From Collybia mongolica (lineage: Eukaryota; Basidiomycota; Agaricomycetes; Agaricales; Clitocybaceae): a stretch of 64,000 nucleotides of DNA. Position 1 is the first letter of the stretch; each line of letters starts with the position of its first letter. Below, one piece after another: positions 1 through 10,382 of this stretch. The notes beneath the pieces were generated by a model. That model had not been told where the DNA came from, did not search any database, and saw nothing but the letters and a program-made list of their open reading frames with translations. Made by a program: the position numbers and the translations under genes. Location of the stretch: contig JAAXNY010000006.1 in NCBI GenBank assembly GCA_013420905.1, positions 1,736,001 to 1,800,000 on the forward strand, given 5' to 3'.

Positions 1-2449
1 CGATCGTCAAATACAATGGGAGATCGAGACGGGTCCTCGAAAGGTGTGAACCCAGCCAGTTGTCGGAGAGTATCAGACTTGGGAGGACCTTGGTTGGATA
101 ATCCGCCTATAACCATTGGTCAATGAGGTCACACCAGCGTGAGGGCCAAAACATACCATTCAAAGGGGCATTAGGGTTGTGTGCGATGGGTTGGAGTTTG
201 ACGGCGCTGCCAGGCGTACGGGCAAAAGCAAGCAGGCGGGATCCGGGAGGAGGGTTAAATTGAGAAGACACAGGATCCACCGCCATACGTTCTAAGACTT
301 GAACAGAGTCCTGGGGTGGGTGATTGAAAACGATACGTGATACTGGTGGAAGTTCGGATGGCAAGTTTATAGATACTCCAGATGATTCCCCTAAAATAAG
401 GGATGGCAAGGAATGAGGCACCCCCGAAGACGATGTGACATGTTCATTAGAGGGTTCTACTGTGTTTTGTGCCGTATCGAGTTGGGTGTCTGAAGCACTG
501 TATGAATAGCAACACAAAATCTGAAAGACGGTAGTGCTTACCATGCAATACCCCTTCTTGTGGAGGTTGTAATTTGGTTTGGTCGGTAGTGCCTTTATCA
601 GGAGCAGAAAGGCTGAGCTCGGCTAAGGGAGCATGAAAAGTATCATTTTGTTTCTTTTCCTCCTCCCGTTTCATCAACAATTTAAATAATTGGATCTCGT
701 CGAGCTGCTTATTGCTGGGTTCTAACTTCTCCACGTTGCTTGTTTCTTCAGGTATACTTTCGCCCTTGGTTTCCAATGAGGTAGCCTTATATTTCAGCTC
801 TTTTTCCTTCATTCCCTTCTTCCAAGCTTGTATGCCATCAAGTTCGCCATCTGTACCTGTAGAGCCAAGTATACCGACACCAGTTGGAGGGGGAATATAA
901 GTGTCCATCCATGCCGGTTCTTTCTCCTTCTCGCGATCCCTACGATCTTCGCGTTCCTTGCCTTCATCCGCCACAGCATTGGCTTTCCGTTCGCGTCCAG
1001 GTATTCTCTTGGAGCGTCCGTCACGTTCCTCACCAACTACCCACCGACGATCCCCAGAAGACTCCCAAGTAGACTCTCGGTCCCGGACCCGGTCTCGATC
1101 ACGATGTTGGTCTGCGTGCTTGTCTCCTCGCCTCGCCGCCATGCGTTCATCACGCTTCCCATCATCTCTCCATCGACGCGGGTCGTCTGCTTCGCCCTCC
1201 CGGTGGTCTGGATCGCGATCTCGTTCACGTTTATGATCATCCCGGTCACGATCACTACGAAGCCTGTCCTTGTCCTTATCCTCGCGCTCCCGATCACGGT
1301 CTCGTCGGGAGCTTGAGTGATCCCGTGGTGGCCTGGATGAATCGCGACCTCGAGATCTTGGCCGCTCACGTTCACCACGATCTTTGCGCCCAGTATCAGA
1401 CCCTAAAACAGAGCATGAGATCCATCCCCGCAGCCATGAAAGCTTACTTACTATCCTCACGCAAAGTGCGTGGTTCGGCACCTGTGGAAATGATTCAGGC
1501 AGAACCCCTGTCGATGAGTTGAAAATACGAACCTCTTCTCCAATCCTCACTCGTCTCACCAGCTTTTTTCTTGACTGCTTCTCGAGTTTCAGCACGTCTA
1601 GAGGACGCCGCGGGAGCTTGGGTTGGCTGCGCTGCCAATCTACTGCTTGATCCTGCCGTGAGATGCGGGGCAGTGTCCCTTTCTTTGTTCCGCTCGCGGT
1701 CATACTTGTCAGACAACTAAAATAACGAGTGAGACGGCGACAACCAATTGACCAAGTTGATGTACTAACATGGCGCAACTTCTCTTGCCCTTCCCTATCT
1801 CTTATATCTCTTTGACGGTCCTTTTCACCGTCTCGGTCACGATCATTTGGACGCAACGATTGATGCTTAAAGTTACCCATCTGCGATGGCTGAGAAAGAG
1901 TCGACCTAAATGATGGTCGCGGCGTGAGCTCTGATAACGAAGTCAGCGACAGGTATAATTTAGTCCTTAGTCCGCGTACCTCCATCCTCAGCGTCGCGCC
2001 TGAACCTTATGATTCACAATATTAGAACAAGGTTTATCGTTTTTGGTGGAAGGGGGAGGGCACTCACCGCCTATCCCTCCCATTTCCGGGGTTTGTCGGT
2101 TCTGTGTCTCTCTTAAGAACGTTTGGCTCGTTATCGCTGAGCAAAGGAACATGATTAATGAATGAAATTAGCAGGCCCAGCGATTTCCTTACCCAAACCA
2201 GTCTTTTAATTCGGGCATATCAGGAGGTAATTGGATCAAAGGAGAGTTGTATAGAAAGAGGATTTGAGGGCGAGTGTAAGTCCTAATTGGGGGAAACACC
2301 ACCGTGCTTTTTTCGGTCTCTGCTGATTCGGCCTGACTACCAACATCCTGGAGGGTATTTTTTGCAAACGAGGATGAAAGACTGCCAATGGTTGATGCCT
2401 GAACGGAAGAATGTTTTTCTGGTATAGTTTCTGTGCCAAATGCCACCAT
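1..2449 (-). CDS. eIF4E-binding (4E-T/Eap1-like) protein, 3' part beyond window
   Basis: Likely a translational regulator that binds the cap-binding protein eIF4E. Exons read (right to left): 2193-2449, 2068-2136, 1980-2005, 1770-1930, 1533-1716, 542-1402, 157-489, and 106 to the left edge; all have GT-AG junctions and phases agree. The first exon contains YTRPQIL, which fits the eIF4E-binding pattern YxxxxL-phi with Ile in the Leu position, followed by an acidic stretch ending DWFG. The long sixth exon is an Arg/Asp/Glu-rich low-complexity tract (RDRDRERED type), then PAWMDTYIPPP and a GIQAWKKGMKEKE segment as I recall from 4E-T-like proteins. The motif and disorder are seen; the family name is inference. 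The Arg-rich tract alone could suggest a splicing factor, but no RRM or other splicing domain is visible. The start is the first Met of the open frame. Confidence 0.6.
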
Positions 2450-2464
2450 GATCGAAGAGAAAAT

Positions 2465-2922
2465 ATGCTGTTGGCGAGGTTACTTGGAGGGTGTAGGTCG
2501 AAACACCGTAGCGTGACCAAACGCATGCGGGACTTGAATCGCATGTGGCAATTTCACAGTTTGGGTCATGCCCCCAACACCCAATTTTACACTCAGGCAT
2601 TTTATCCTTAAGCAAGAAGTATTCAATCTTTATCGCTATGCCATTCGTTCATCAAGAGGTACAAGTGCCTGTCTATATATTCTATGTTATATTACCACTC
2701 AACCTCTTGACCATAGTCATTCCTGACTGTGTGACCAGGCGAGAAACAGTTGCTTGGATTCGTGGCGAGTTCGAACGCAACAAAAACGTTACAGATGTAG
2801 TGCGCAACTGCTTCCTTTATATGTTTGAAAGTTTCTCCTGAATTTCAACCCAGGCTCTCATTGAAGACAAACTGAAGCTGGGTCGGCGTGAGATCAAACA
2901 AATCTTACCCTCGTCACGATAG
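2465..2922 (+). CDS. LYR-motif protein, LYRM2-like (mitochondrial)
   Basis: A four-exon gene: 2465-2490, 2597-2658, 2717-2799, 2854-2922, giving about 79 aa. The joined product contains HFILKQEVFNLYRYAIR, with the LYR tripeptide, then RRETVAWIRGEFERNK and IEDKLKLGRREIKQ before the stop. Order and spacing match LYRM2-type Complex1_LYR proteins, small mitochondrial proteins that bind acyl carrier protein and serve in complex I or Fe-S biology. The three C-terminal exons are well supported. The first exon (MLLARLLGG) is the weakest part: its donor and the 106-nt intron are less sure. The third donor could be one codon earlier (gtagtg at 2797). Its start lies only about 15 bp from that of the divergent minus-strand gene. 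Confidence 0.75.
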
Positions 2923-3397
2923 TTTGTTCTACATGTGTGCCTGGGAATGAGACATCTGTATAGGGTAGGTAAACCTCTACCCTCCCGAATCTCTTATGCC
3001 AGAGATGGGTCTTAAAAGTACGTGTATGACCGAACTCCTCGAGAGGACGGTTATTAGTCTGAGGTTATGGACTTGGTAAAAAAAAAAAAAGAAAAGTCAC
3101 CTTGCGTCTACGTCAACAGCACAACCTGCATTGCAGATATTGGTCGGGCGACTGCGCAGCGTGATCCAGTCTTGGTGTTGCTAGAATGTTTGGCGCTCAA
3201 GACCATCTCATAGCCATGTTATCTAGAGGCAAGTGTTCCAAATCACAATACGTGACTGCGCTCTGGCTTCTCGGGCGCTAGGCGGCTGTTAGAATACAGC
3301 TTTTAGGCTCGTTATCACACCGTTTGTCTCGCTTCATTTCCGAAATCCCTACGACGCACATATACAAGCTGCATCACCTTTCCCCACTTTCTGAGTT
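2923..3397. other. Intergenic region, 475 bp
   Basis: Between the LYRM2-like stop and the RNA-dependent RNA polymerase start. I see no coding signal and no tRNA-like fold. A 13-nt A tract lies near 3078-3090. The right part should hold the promoter and 5' leader of the polymerase gene. Confidence 0.5.
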
Positions 3398-6300
3398 ATG
3401 GAGCTCTTCATGTGCAACATCAGCTTTTCCGCGACAAACTATCAAGTCACATCTCACCTCGCTAGTATCCTACATAATCCACCTTACACCAGTGCTCCTT
3501 CAAGCCTACCCTTGAACTTCCACATCAGACTTTTCAAGGCTAAAAGAGGGCTGGGTACGCATAGTGGCAGCGGTGCCCTCACGCTACCCTCTTCCGAAAT
3601 CGCCATTCAGTTCCTTGCGGAATATGGAGAAAGTTCCTCTCGTTTCAAAGCTTGCTTCGTAGGTGGAAGGAGAATCAAGTTTACTCAGAGTAAGAATTCA
3701 GCTCGCCCCGATATTCTTGCGAGCATCCAGCACCGACCATACATTGAGCCGAGAGCCCTGGAAGAGAGAGAGAGGCGAGAGGCGACACTTGCTTCTGAGA
3801 CAATCTCTATCAGGACCGTACAGTTCGGTTGGGAGTGTCGGGACTCCATCTTTTCTGTCGAATGGGAGAAAGACTTTCCAGGATCAACTCTATTTTTTGA
3901 CGATGAACAAAGGGAACTCCGTATGAGACTTGTTTATCAACCCGACCCCCTTATCATTGCTATACGGCTATCCCATATTTCTTATGCATCGGCTCATGTC
4001 TACGTTTCAGACGAACCGGTTATTTTTTTGAGCTTGGAAATACCTCCAGTGTTCGCAGAAGAAGTCACCCCTCAGCGTCGACGATTGTCAGCCCTCCCCA
4101 TCGCAGATCATGCTCGTGTTGCTCCCTACACCTCCCTTGCCCTCCGTATTGAATGTACCTCACAACCTGATTTGGAGAAGTTCCGCGAGTTGAGCAAAGT
4201 CGCTCAATTCCACAGGATATCGGATTCACAGTATGCAATCGATCGGCGAGGTCTGTTCTCTGCTCTTGTCATCGACGAGTTTGAGAGGATCCTTCGACGA
4301 TTCAATTGGTGTGTCGCATTCCAACTTGTCGCGCTGGTCAGAAACATGTGTGTTGATGTCAAGGAAATACTTCGCCTTGTACCTTATATAACTCAGTTGG
4401 TTTACGCTAAAGGCAAAGATTACACATCCTCGATGCTTCAACATTTCGGCACCCGCGCCAGAAATTTTTTCTGGGCTCCTAATGAAGTAGAGGAAAAAAC
4501 CATTGAAGAATGTTTTGCGCTTGCAAAGGCCGATTTCGCAATTGCTCAACGATCCCCAAAGCTGCAACCCACCGACGGAAGCCTTTTCGAATCCCTCCAT
4601 GTCACGATAACACCGACAACCATGTTTTTGGAAGGTCCGTTTCAAGAGCGTTCTAATCGAGTCGTGCGTCGGTATGATCCTTTACACCATGAATCATTTC
4701 TACGAGTCAGCTTCGTAGATGAGGGGCGCCTACACTATCGATTTGATCGCGAAATGGATGGTCCAAATTTCATTCGTAATCGAGTCGGGGAAATCTTGTT
4801 GAATGGGTTGACCATAGCGCAGAGATCCTTTACATTTCTAGCTTATTCTCAATCAGCTCTGAAAGAACATGCGGTTTGGTATGTGCAATATGAAATACTC
4901 CATTCTACCTCCATAACTGACTTTCCCCGTAGGTTTGTCAAACCTTTCCGTGACCGCCAGCATGGATACATTGACGCCCCCACAATCATCAGAAGCCTTG
5001 GCTCATTTGAAAATGTCGCGCACGACAAAAATCTGATTTTCTGCCCTGCTAGATACGCAGCGCGACTTTCGCAGGCCTTCACGGCAACAGACACATCTGT
5101 CAGCGTGGAGGTTGAAGAAATCATATACATCGAAGATGTGTCAACCGAAAATGGTGATGATTCGCATAGCAAGTACTGCTTTACAGACGGTATAGGAACG
5201 ATGTCCAGGGAGTTGGCTATCGAAATTTCACAAGCGCTGAAGAGCAAACGTCGCCGTGCTCGTGGCAGAAAATATACTGCGGCTTTACAAGTTCGCTTCA
5301 TGGGTTCGAAGGGAATGCTCTCAGTGGATCACAATCTTCAGGGACGTGCAATTTGTATCAGGCCCTCAATGAACAAATTTAACGCTCCTGATACTCGAGA
5401 CATTGAGATTGCAAGGGCCTTCGATCGCCCTGGACGCTACTTCCTAAATCGCCCGTTAATCATGCTCCTAGAGGGTCTGGGCATAGGTTATGATGTTTTC
5501 AAACAGTTTCAAGACAGGGCAGTCCAAGAAACTCAAAGGTCGACTGAATCTTTTCCCGAATTCGCCAGGCTGCTGGAAACCCATGGCTTGGGTACATCTT
5601 TTCGACTCACTTCGGTCATGCTTAACTTAGAAAAGTTGGGCGCAAATAATATGTACGGCAACGCATTTCACAGAAGAATGATGGACTGCGCCGTCTATCA
5701 CATACTGCGGCTACTAAAAAACCATGCACGCATTCCAATCCCGGACGCATGGACGTTGGTGGGAGTGGCCGATGTCCATAGATACTTGAAAGAGGGAGAA
5801 ATATTTGCTTGCATACAACCTACGGAAGGTGGAACTATATACCTAGAGGGACCCGTTCTGATATCCCGTTCGCCCACGATACATCCTGGTGATGTGCAAG
5901 TGGTCAATGCCATAGGTGCACCTCCCCCAGGTTCCTGCTTCTTTGAAGAAAGCCTCCCAAACACAGTGGTCTTCAGCATCTTGGGTATGTATAACATCAG
6001 AGAGAATCCGTTGATCTCTCTGACTCTATGTCTGTTTAGGTGGTCGTCCTTTGCCTTCCTGTCTGGGGGGAGGTGATCTTGATGGGGATATTTACAATGT
6101 TATACCCCTCAACAAAGTCCCGGGATTTTGGCCGGCGAAAACCCATGAACCAGCAGAGTATGAGCCCGCTCAAAAAAAGATGTTAAACCGACCAAGTACC
6201 ATGAAGGATGTTGCTGAGTTTGTGATGGAATATATCAACAGTGATGTTGGACTTTTTAACATTCCACACTGGGTAACAAACTCAACATTCTACATAGGTT

Positions 6301-7158
6301 GTTGGGATTGTCGCTATTAATTGGCTCATTCTCGCCGATCAAAGCCCACGGGGAATTTTTTATGAAGATTGCATGAAATTAGCGTCCTTACACAGCAACG
6401 CTGTCGATTATCCAAAGTCTGGCCAACCCGTTCCTTTGGCGGACATCCCAAAGTTGCTGTTCCGTGACAGGCCCGATTGGAATGCACCCGAAACAGCCAA
6501 CCCTAATCCTATCAAAGGCTATTATGCCAGTACACGCGCCATAGGACGACTCTTCCGAGCTATAGATCTTCCTGACATCCCAAGCACGTCATCCAAGCAT
6601 ACTGGGAGGCATCTAAGGGAAAAGACAGCTGATGAATTGGTAACTGCCTTTGCGCAGGCCAATCTTGTCGATGAAGGAGAGGACCTTGTCACACAGATCC
6701 TGAGAAGCCACCTTTCTGGATTCATTGATATTGATGAGGTCGCGCCGGAGAGGGTGAGAGACGTTCATCAAATTTTCCGCCGCTACTCCTCGGAACTGCA
6801 AGCAATATGCAATGCCAACACCCTCTCTCAATGGCGGTGTTTGTCAGAAGAGGAAGCAATGATTGGGACAATCCTTCAAAAGACGTCGCAGCCCCGCAAA
6901 CGCACAGATGCAATGGCAAAGCTCAGAGAACAGACCGATATCCTTGTTAGAGGCGTCAGAGAAGAATTGGTTTATGATGATGATACTCCTTTCCAAGGAA
7001 GGTTGGAGAGGGTCTGGCTAGCATGGGAGTTGTCATTGGTTCAAAAAAAGACATTCGGTGGACAGAGTTTTGGTTACGTCGTACTCGGTGCTATGTTTGA
7101 AATAATCAAGGAAAACGAAGAAGCCGAGCTCGAGGGAACTCGCGGTAGGTTTTACTAA
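3398..7158 (+). CDS. RNA-dependent RNA polymerase (RNA silencing)
   Basis: Cellular RdRP that makes double-stranded RNA for Dicer in quelling-type pathways. Exons 3398-4878, 4933-5984, 6040-6245, 6298-7158 join to 3,600 nt (1,199 aa). The first intron (4879-4932, gtatgt...gtag) is 54 nt and open, so it is easily read through by mistake; removing it gives AVWFVKPF, as expected in this family. The second splice creates GGGDLDGDIYN, the catalytic DxDGD motif, at about residues 857-861. Upstream are the KYCFTDGIGTMS and RFMGSKGMLSVD blocks of the RdRP catalytic region. The N-terminus (MELFMCNISF) looks like the RRM-like start common in fungal RdRPs. No stop or frameshift is seen, so the gene looks functional. 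It lies about 10 kb from a large transposon block, a natural target of such a pathway (inference). Confidence 0.93.
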
Positions 7159-7293
7159 GTACAGATACAAGATGTAGCCGCGTATGTAAATATATGAAGG
7201 TTGAGCAGGAGGAGTCACACCCGGATGGGATGCACGCAAAGAATACATCAAAAGACCCGATGTTCCTTAGTACTTCCACTGGCTAACGAGTCT

Positions 7294-7901
7294 CTATGTT
7301 TGGTTCCGCAGTACTTTAGAGGGTATCAGCGCATATTCGGGAGAAAGTATTAACGGCTCACTGAGGATTACCGAATCACCCCTGTTAGGAGGGACAAGAT
7401 TAGTTTAATATGTTAGGGTGAATACATTGGTTAGCGACATACCGCAAAAACATTTTGCTAATGAATCGGTCTTTGTTAACAGGTTTCTTATTCTTGCCTT
7501 TAGGTACTTCCGTCCACATCTAGAGAGCAGTCAGAAGAGTGGCGTGTCTGTGTACTAGCAAGAAACGTGCCTCTTTGACATTCTCAAGAACCTGTAACGC
7601 GTCTCTGGGATCAGCACTGTAATTGGAGTGGTGAGCAAGGACTAACCATATTGCTATGTCGATCAAATGCTTTGACTCGAGCGAGAAGTTTTTTGTTGTT
7701 ACGCAACGAGATGAGGACTTGAGCATGATTTCGGACAGCCTGCTGTAACACTGATAGTGGACCTTGAGATATTTCGTGTTCCTCTAATTGGCGCAATTGG
7801 GCCTCGTCCAGTTCAGACTTTGGAACATGAACGTATTGACTGCATGTAGATTGTCAGAAGGCGGAGGAGGAGCAAGGTTTGAAAAACGCAACTTGCCTCA
7901 T
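7294..7901 (-). CDS. SMD2: Small nuclear ribonucleoprotein Sm D2
   Basis: Core Sm-ring protein of the spliceosomal snRNPs, 111 aa. Exons (right to left): 7897-7901 (ATGAG only), 7647-7839, 7571-7591 (21 nt), 7443-7519, 7362-7381 (20 nt), 7294-7313 (20 nt with stop); total 336 nt, in frame. The product includes [63 protein letters not shown] and ILRNQT, matching Sm D2 along its full length (Sm1 and Sm2 motifs). Introns 1 and 3 have GC donors (AG|GCAAGT and AG|GCACGT); the others are GT-AG. The Ser in DRHSNM is Cys in many Sm D2 proteins. It is head-to-head with pescadillo, 71 bp apart, suggesting a shared promoter. Confidence 0.95.
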
Positions 7902-7972
7902 ATCGTCGAGGTGAAGTTTGAGATCGGTATTTGGTCAAGCCAAATAGAAACTTTTCTGTATCTTGACATACT

Positions 7973-10020
7973 ATGGGACGTCTGAAGCAAAAAGGGAAGG
8001 CTGGCGCAGCAAAGGCCTACGTTACTCGCTCGTCTGCGGTAAAAAAGCTGCAGTGCTCCCTTGCAGATTTCCGACGTCTGTGTATTTTAAAAGGCATGCT
8101 AATCACATCACATCGATTTTCTTATTCCTCACACACCTCTACCAGGAATATTCCCCAGAGAGCCTCGTAGTCGGAAACGTGCCAATAAGGGGTCATCTGC
8201 TCCAACGTCCTTTTATTATGCTAAGGATATCGCGTACCTCGCGCATGAACCAGTCCTACAAAAGCTTAGAGATCACAAGGCGTTCGCTAAAAAACTATCT
8301 CGTGCACTTGGCCGTGGGGAATGGAGTAGTGCAAAATCCTTAGAGGACAATAAGCCTGTCTACAGGTTGGATCATATTATTAAGGAGCGGTGAGTGAACA
8401 ACTGTTTGTCTTGTGGTGTTTTACTGAAACCTCTAGTTATCCAACGTTTGTTGACGCGGTGCGAGATATCGATGATGCGCTATCGATGATATTTCTGTTC
8501 GCCTCTCTTCCGTCCAACTCTCGACTCCCTCTTGAAATTATCGAAAATTGCTCACGCCTTTCGGCAGAATGGCAACTATATGTCATGCATAGGCGGTGTT
8601 TACGGAAGACTTTTCTCTCAATAAAAGGTGTATATTATCAGGCGGAAGTCATGGACCAAACCGTGACTTGGCTTGTTCCATATCAATTTACCCAACACGT
8701 AAGAATTTTTGTAGTTTGTCAAACTATTCACTCATTGTCCTGTAGATTCCGGCAGACGTCGATGTTCGTGTCATGCTGACATTCCTAGAGCTGTACCAAA
8801 CGCTGCTTGGATTTGTTTTCTTCAAGCTATATACAGATGCAGAATTAGTTTATCCTCCACCTCTAGACGCTAAAAGGGACGAAGGTGGTGCTGGCGTTGG
8901 TGCATTTAGCCTGCAAGATGCTAACAGCCGGGTAACACCATCTGGACCAGGAAAAACAAAAACAGTGGATATAAATGGTCGTACGGTTTCCGGAAAGGAC
9001 GTACGACAAACGATCAAAAATATCAATGCATCTGGTGTCGCACATGATGGTGACTTCGAGATGGCAAATCTTGAAGAAAATACGAATGAAGTCGAAGAAG
9101 AGTTTATTGTTCATCCTTCAACGTCTGACATTCAAACATCAGTCTCTTTGCCAACGCTGAAGTCACTCGAGACACTCTCCACATCCCTCTCTACCGACCT
9201 CTTCTCGCCATTTTCTTTCTATCTCTCCCGAGAGACCTCAAGGCCGATATTCGAATTTATCGTGCGGTCGTTTGGTGGGCGAATTGGCTGGCCATCTTCC
9301 TCTGGTAGCGGGTCACCGTTTGATGAAGCGGACGACTCAATAACCCATGTTATTATTGATCGTCCTGTCGTCGAACGGGTTAACGAAACGCTTGAGGAAC
9401 GTCAGCGAAGACTCAGGCGGAAGTATATCCAGCCACAGTGGATCGTTGATTGTATCAACGCGGGGAAGATATTGCTTGAAGATGCCTATACGCAAGGAAA
9501 ATCTCTTCCCCCCCACTTGAGTCCATTCGGAGAATATGAAGGAGCCTATAATCCCTCTGATGGGCTCATGCGAACCTTGCCCGAGCAGGAAAGCTCGGAA
9601 AGCGAAGATATCGTCGACGTCAATGACGTAGAAGATGGGTCCAAAATAATAGAAAATATTCTCAACATCCCGGCAGATGACCCTGTGGCATTGAGAGCGG
9701 CAGAATTGGCTGCGGAAGTAGCGGGTGTTGATTATGGAGCCTTCGAGAAGGAAGTCAGTAAGTCGCGAAAGAAATTGAAGAAGCCGACTGTGGACGGTTT
9801 TGAAGACGGCGAGAAAGATATGAACAAGATGATGATGAGTAACAAGCAGAAGAAGTTATATGAAAAGATGAAGTACAGCCAAAGAAAACGAGAAAATGAG
9901 GTACAGTATTGTCACAACATTCGCAAAAAATGCTCACGTTTTCTTGGATTATAGCGCGCTGCGTTGGAAGCAAAGAAATCTATTATTCAGAAGCAAAATA
10001 AAAGAGAAAGCAATGTATAA
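7973..10020 (+). CDS. NOP7: Pescadillo homologue (60S ribosome biogenesis)
   Basis: Nucleolar component of the PeBoW complex needed for 27S pre-rRNA processing and 60S assembly. Exons 7973-8093, 8146-8389, 8437-8698, 8746-9900, 9955-10020 give 615 aa. The N-terminal pescadillo domain starts [19 protein letters not shown] and continues with [17 protein letters not shown] and [28 protein letters not shown] domain lies at about residues 350-460, including [20 protein letters not shown] and [15 protein letters not shown]. The C-terminus is acidic then Lys-rich, as usual. The first intron has a GC donor (AAAG|GCATGC), fixed by the conserved ILKG-IFPREP junction. All phases agree and no lesion is seen. 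Confidence 0.95.
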
Positions 10021-10382
10021 GGAATTCAACGATAACGGGTTTTCTCGCTGAGCTTGACAGGATTCGGAATCTCGTTTCGCATAGTTTTACACTATAGCCA
10101 GTACAATGTAAAAGGCTACGGGTAAATTCATTATGCATAGACTCGTTGGGGGTAACATGTGTACCTTGTACTACCCATTACGTAACTTTCAGTTGATGCA
10201 TAATTGAATATATTGACTTGTCATCGTTTGATTGTCTCAACCGTTGTACATGCATATGGTATGACTTTTCATTTTACGGCAATATCCTCTTGCACGCCTA
10301 CTGGTTTGGTTCTCCCTGACGTTCGCTAGAAACTGTATTCATTTGCTGGAATCCGACCACGCGCTTAACCCTAAGCACGTAT
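10021..10382. other. Intergenic region, 362 bp
   Basis: Between the pescadillo stop and the Sec7-PH start. It is AT-rich with no coding signal on either strand that I can support. It should hold the pescadillo 3' end and the promoter of the next gene. Confidence 0.5.

Noticed and set aside
447..1985. Single 512-codon minus-strand frame as an Arg-rich splicing factor
   Set aside because: It reads through at least four introns; splice sites on both sides link it to exons with an eIF4E-binding motif, and no RRM is present.
2923..3397. tRNA or snRNA gene in the intergenic region
   Set aside because: No cloverleaf, A/B box pair or Sm site could be supported by eye.
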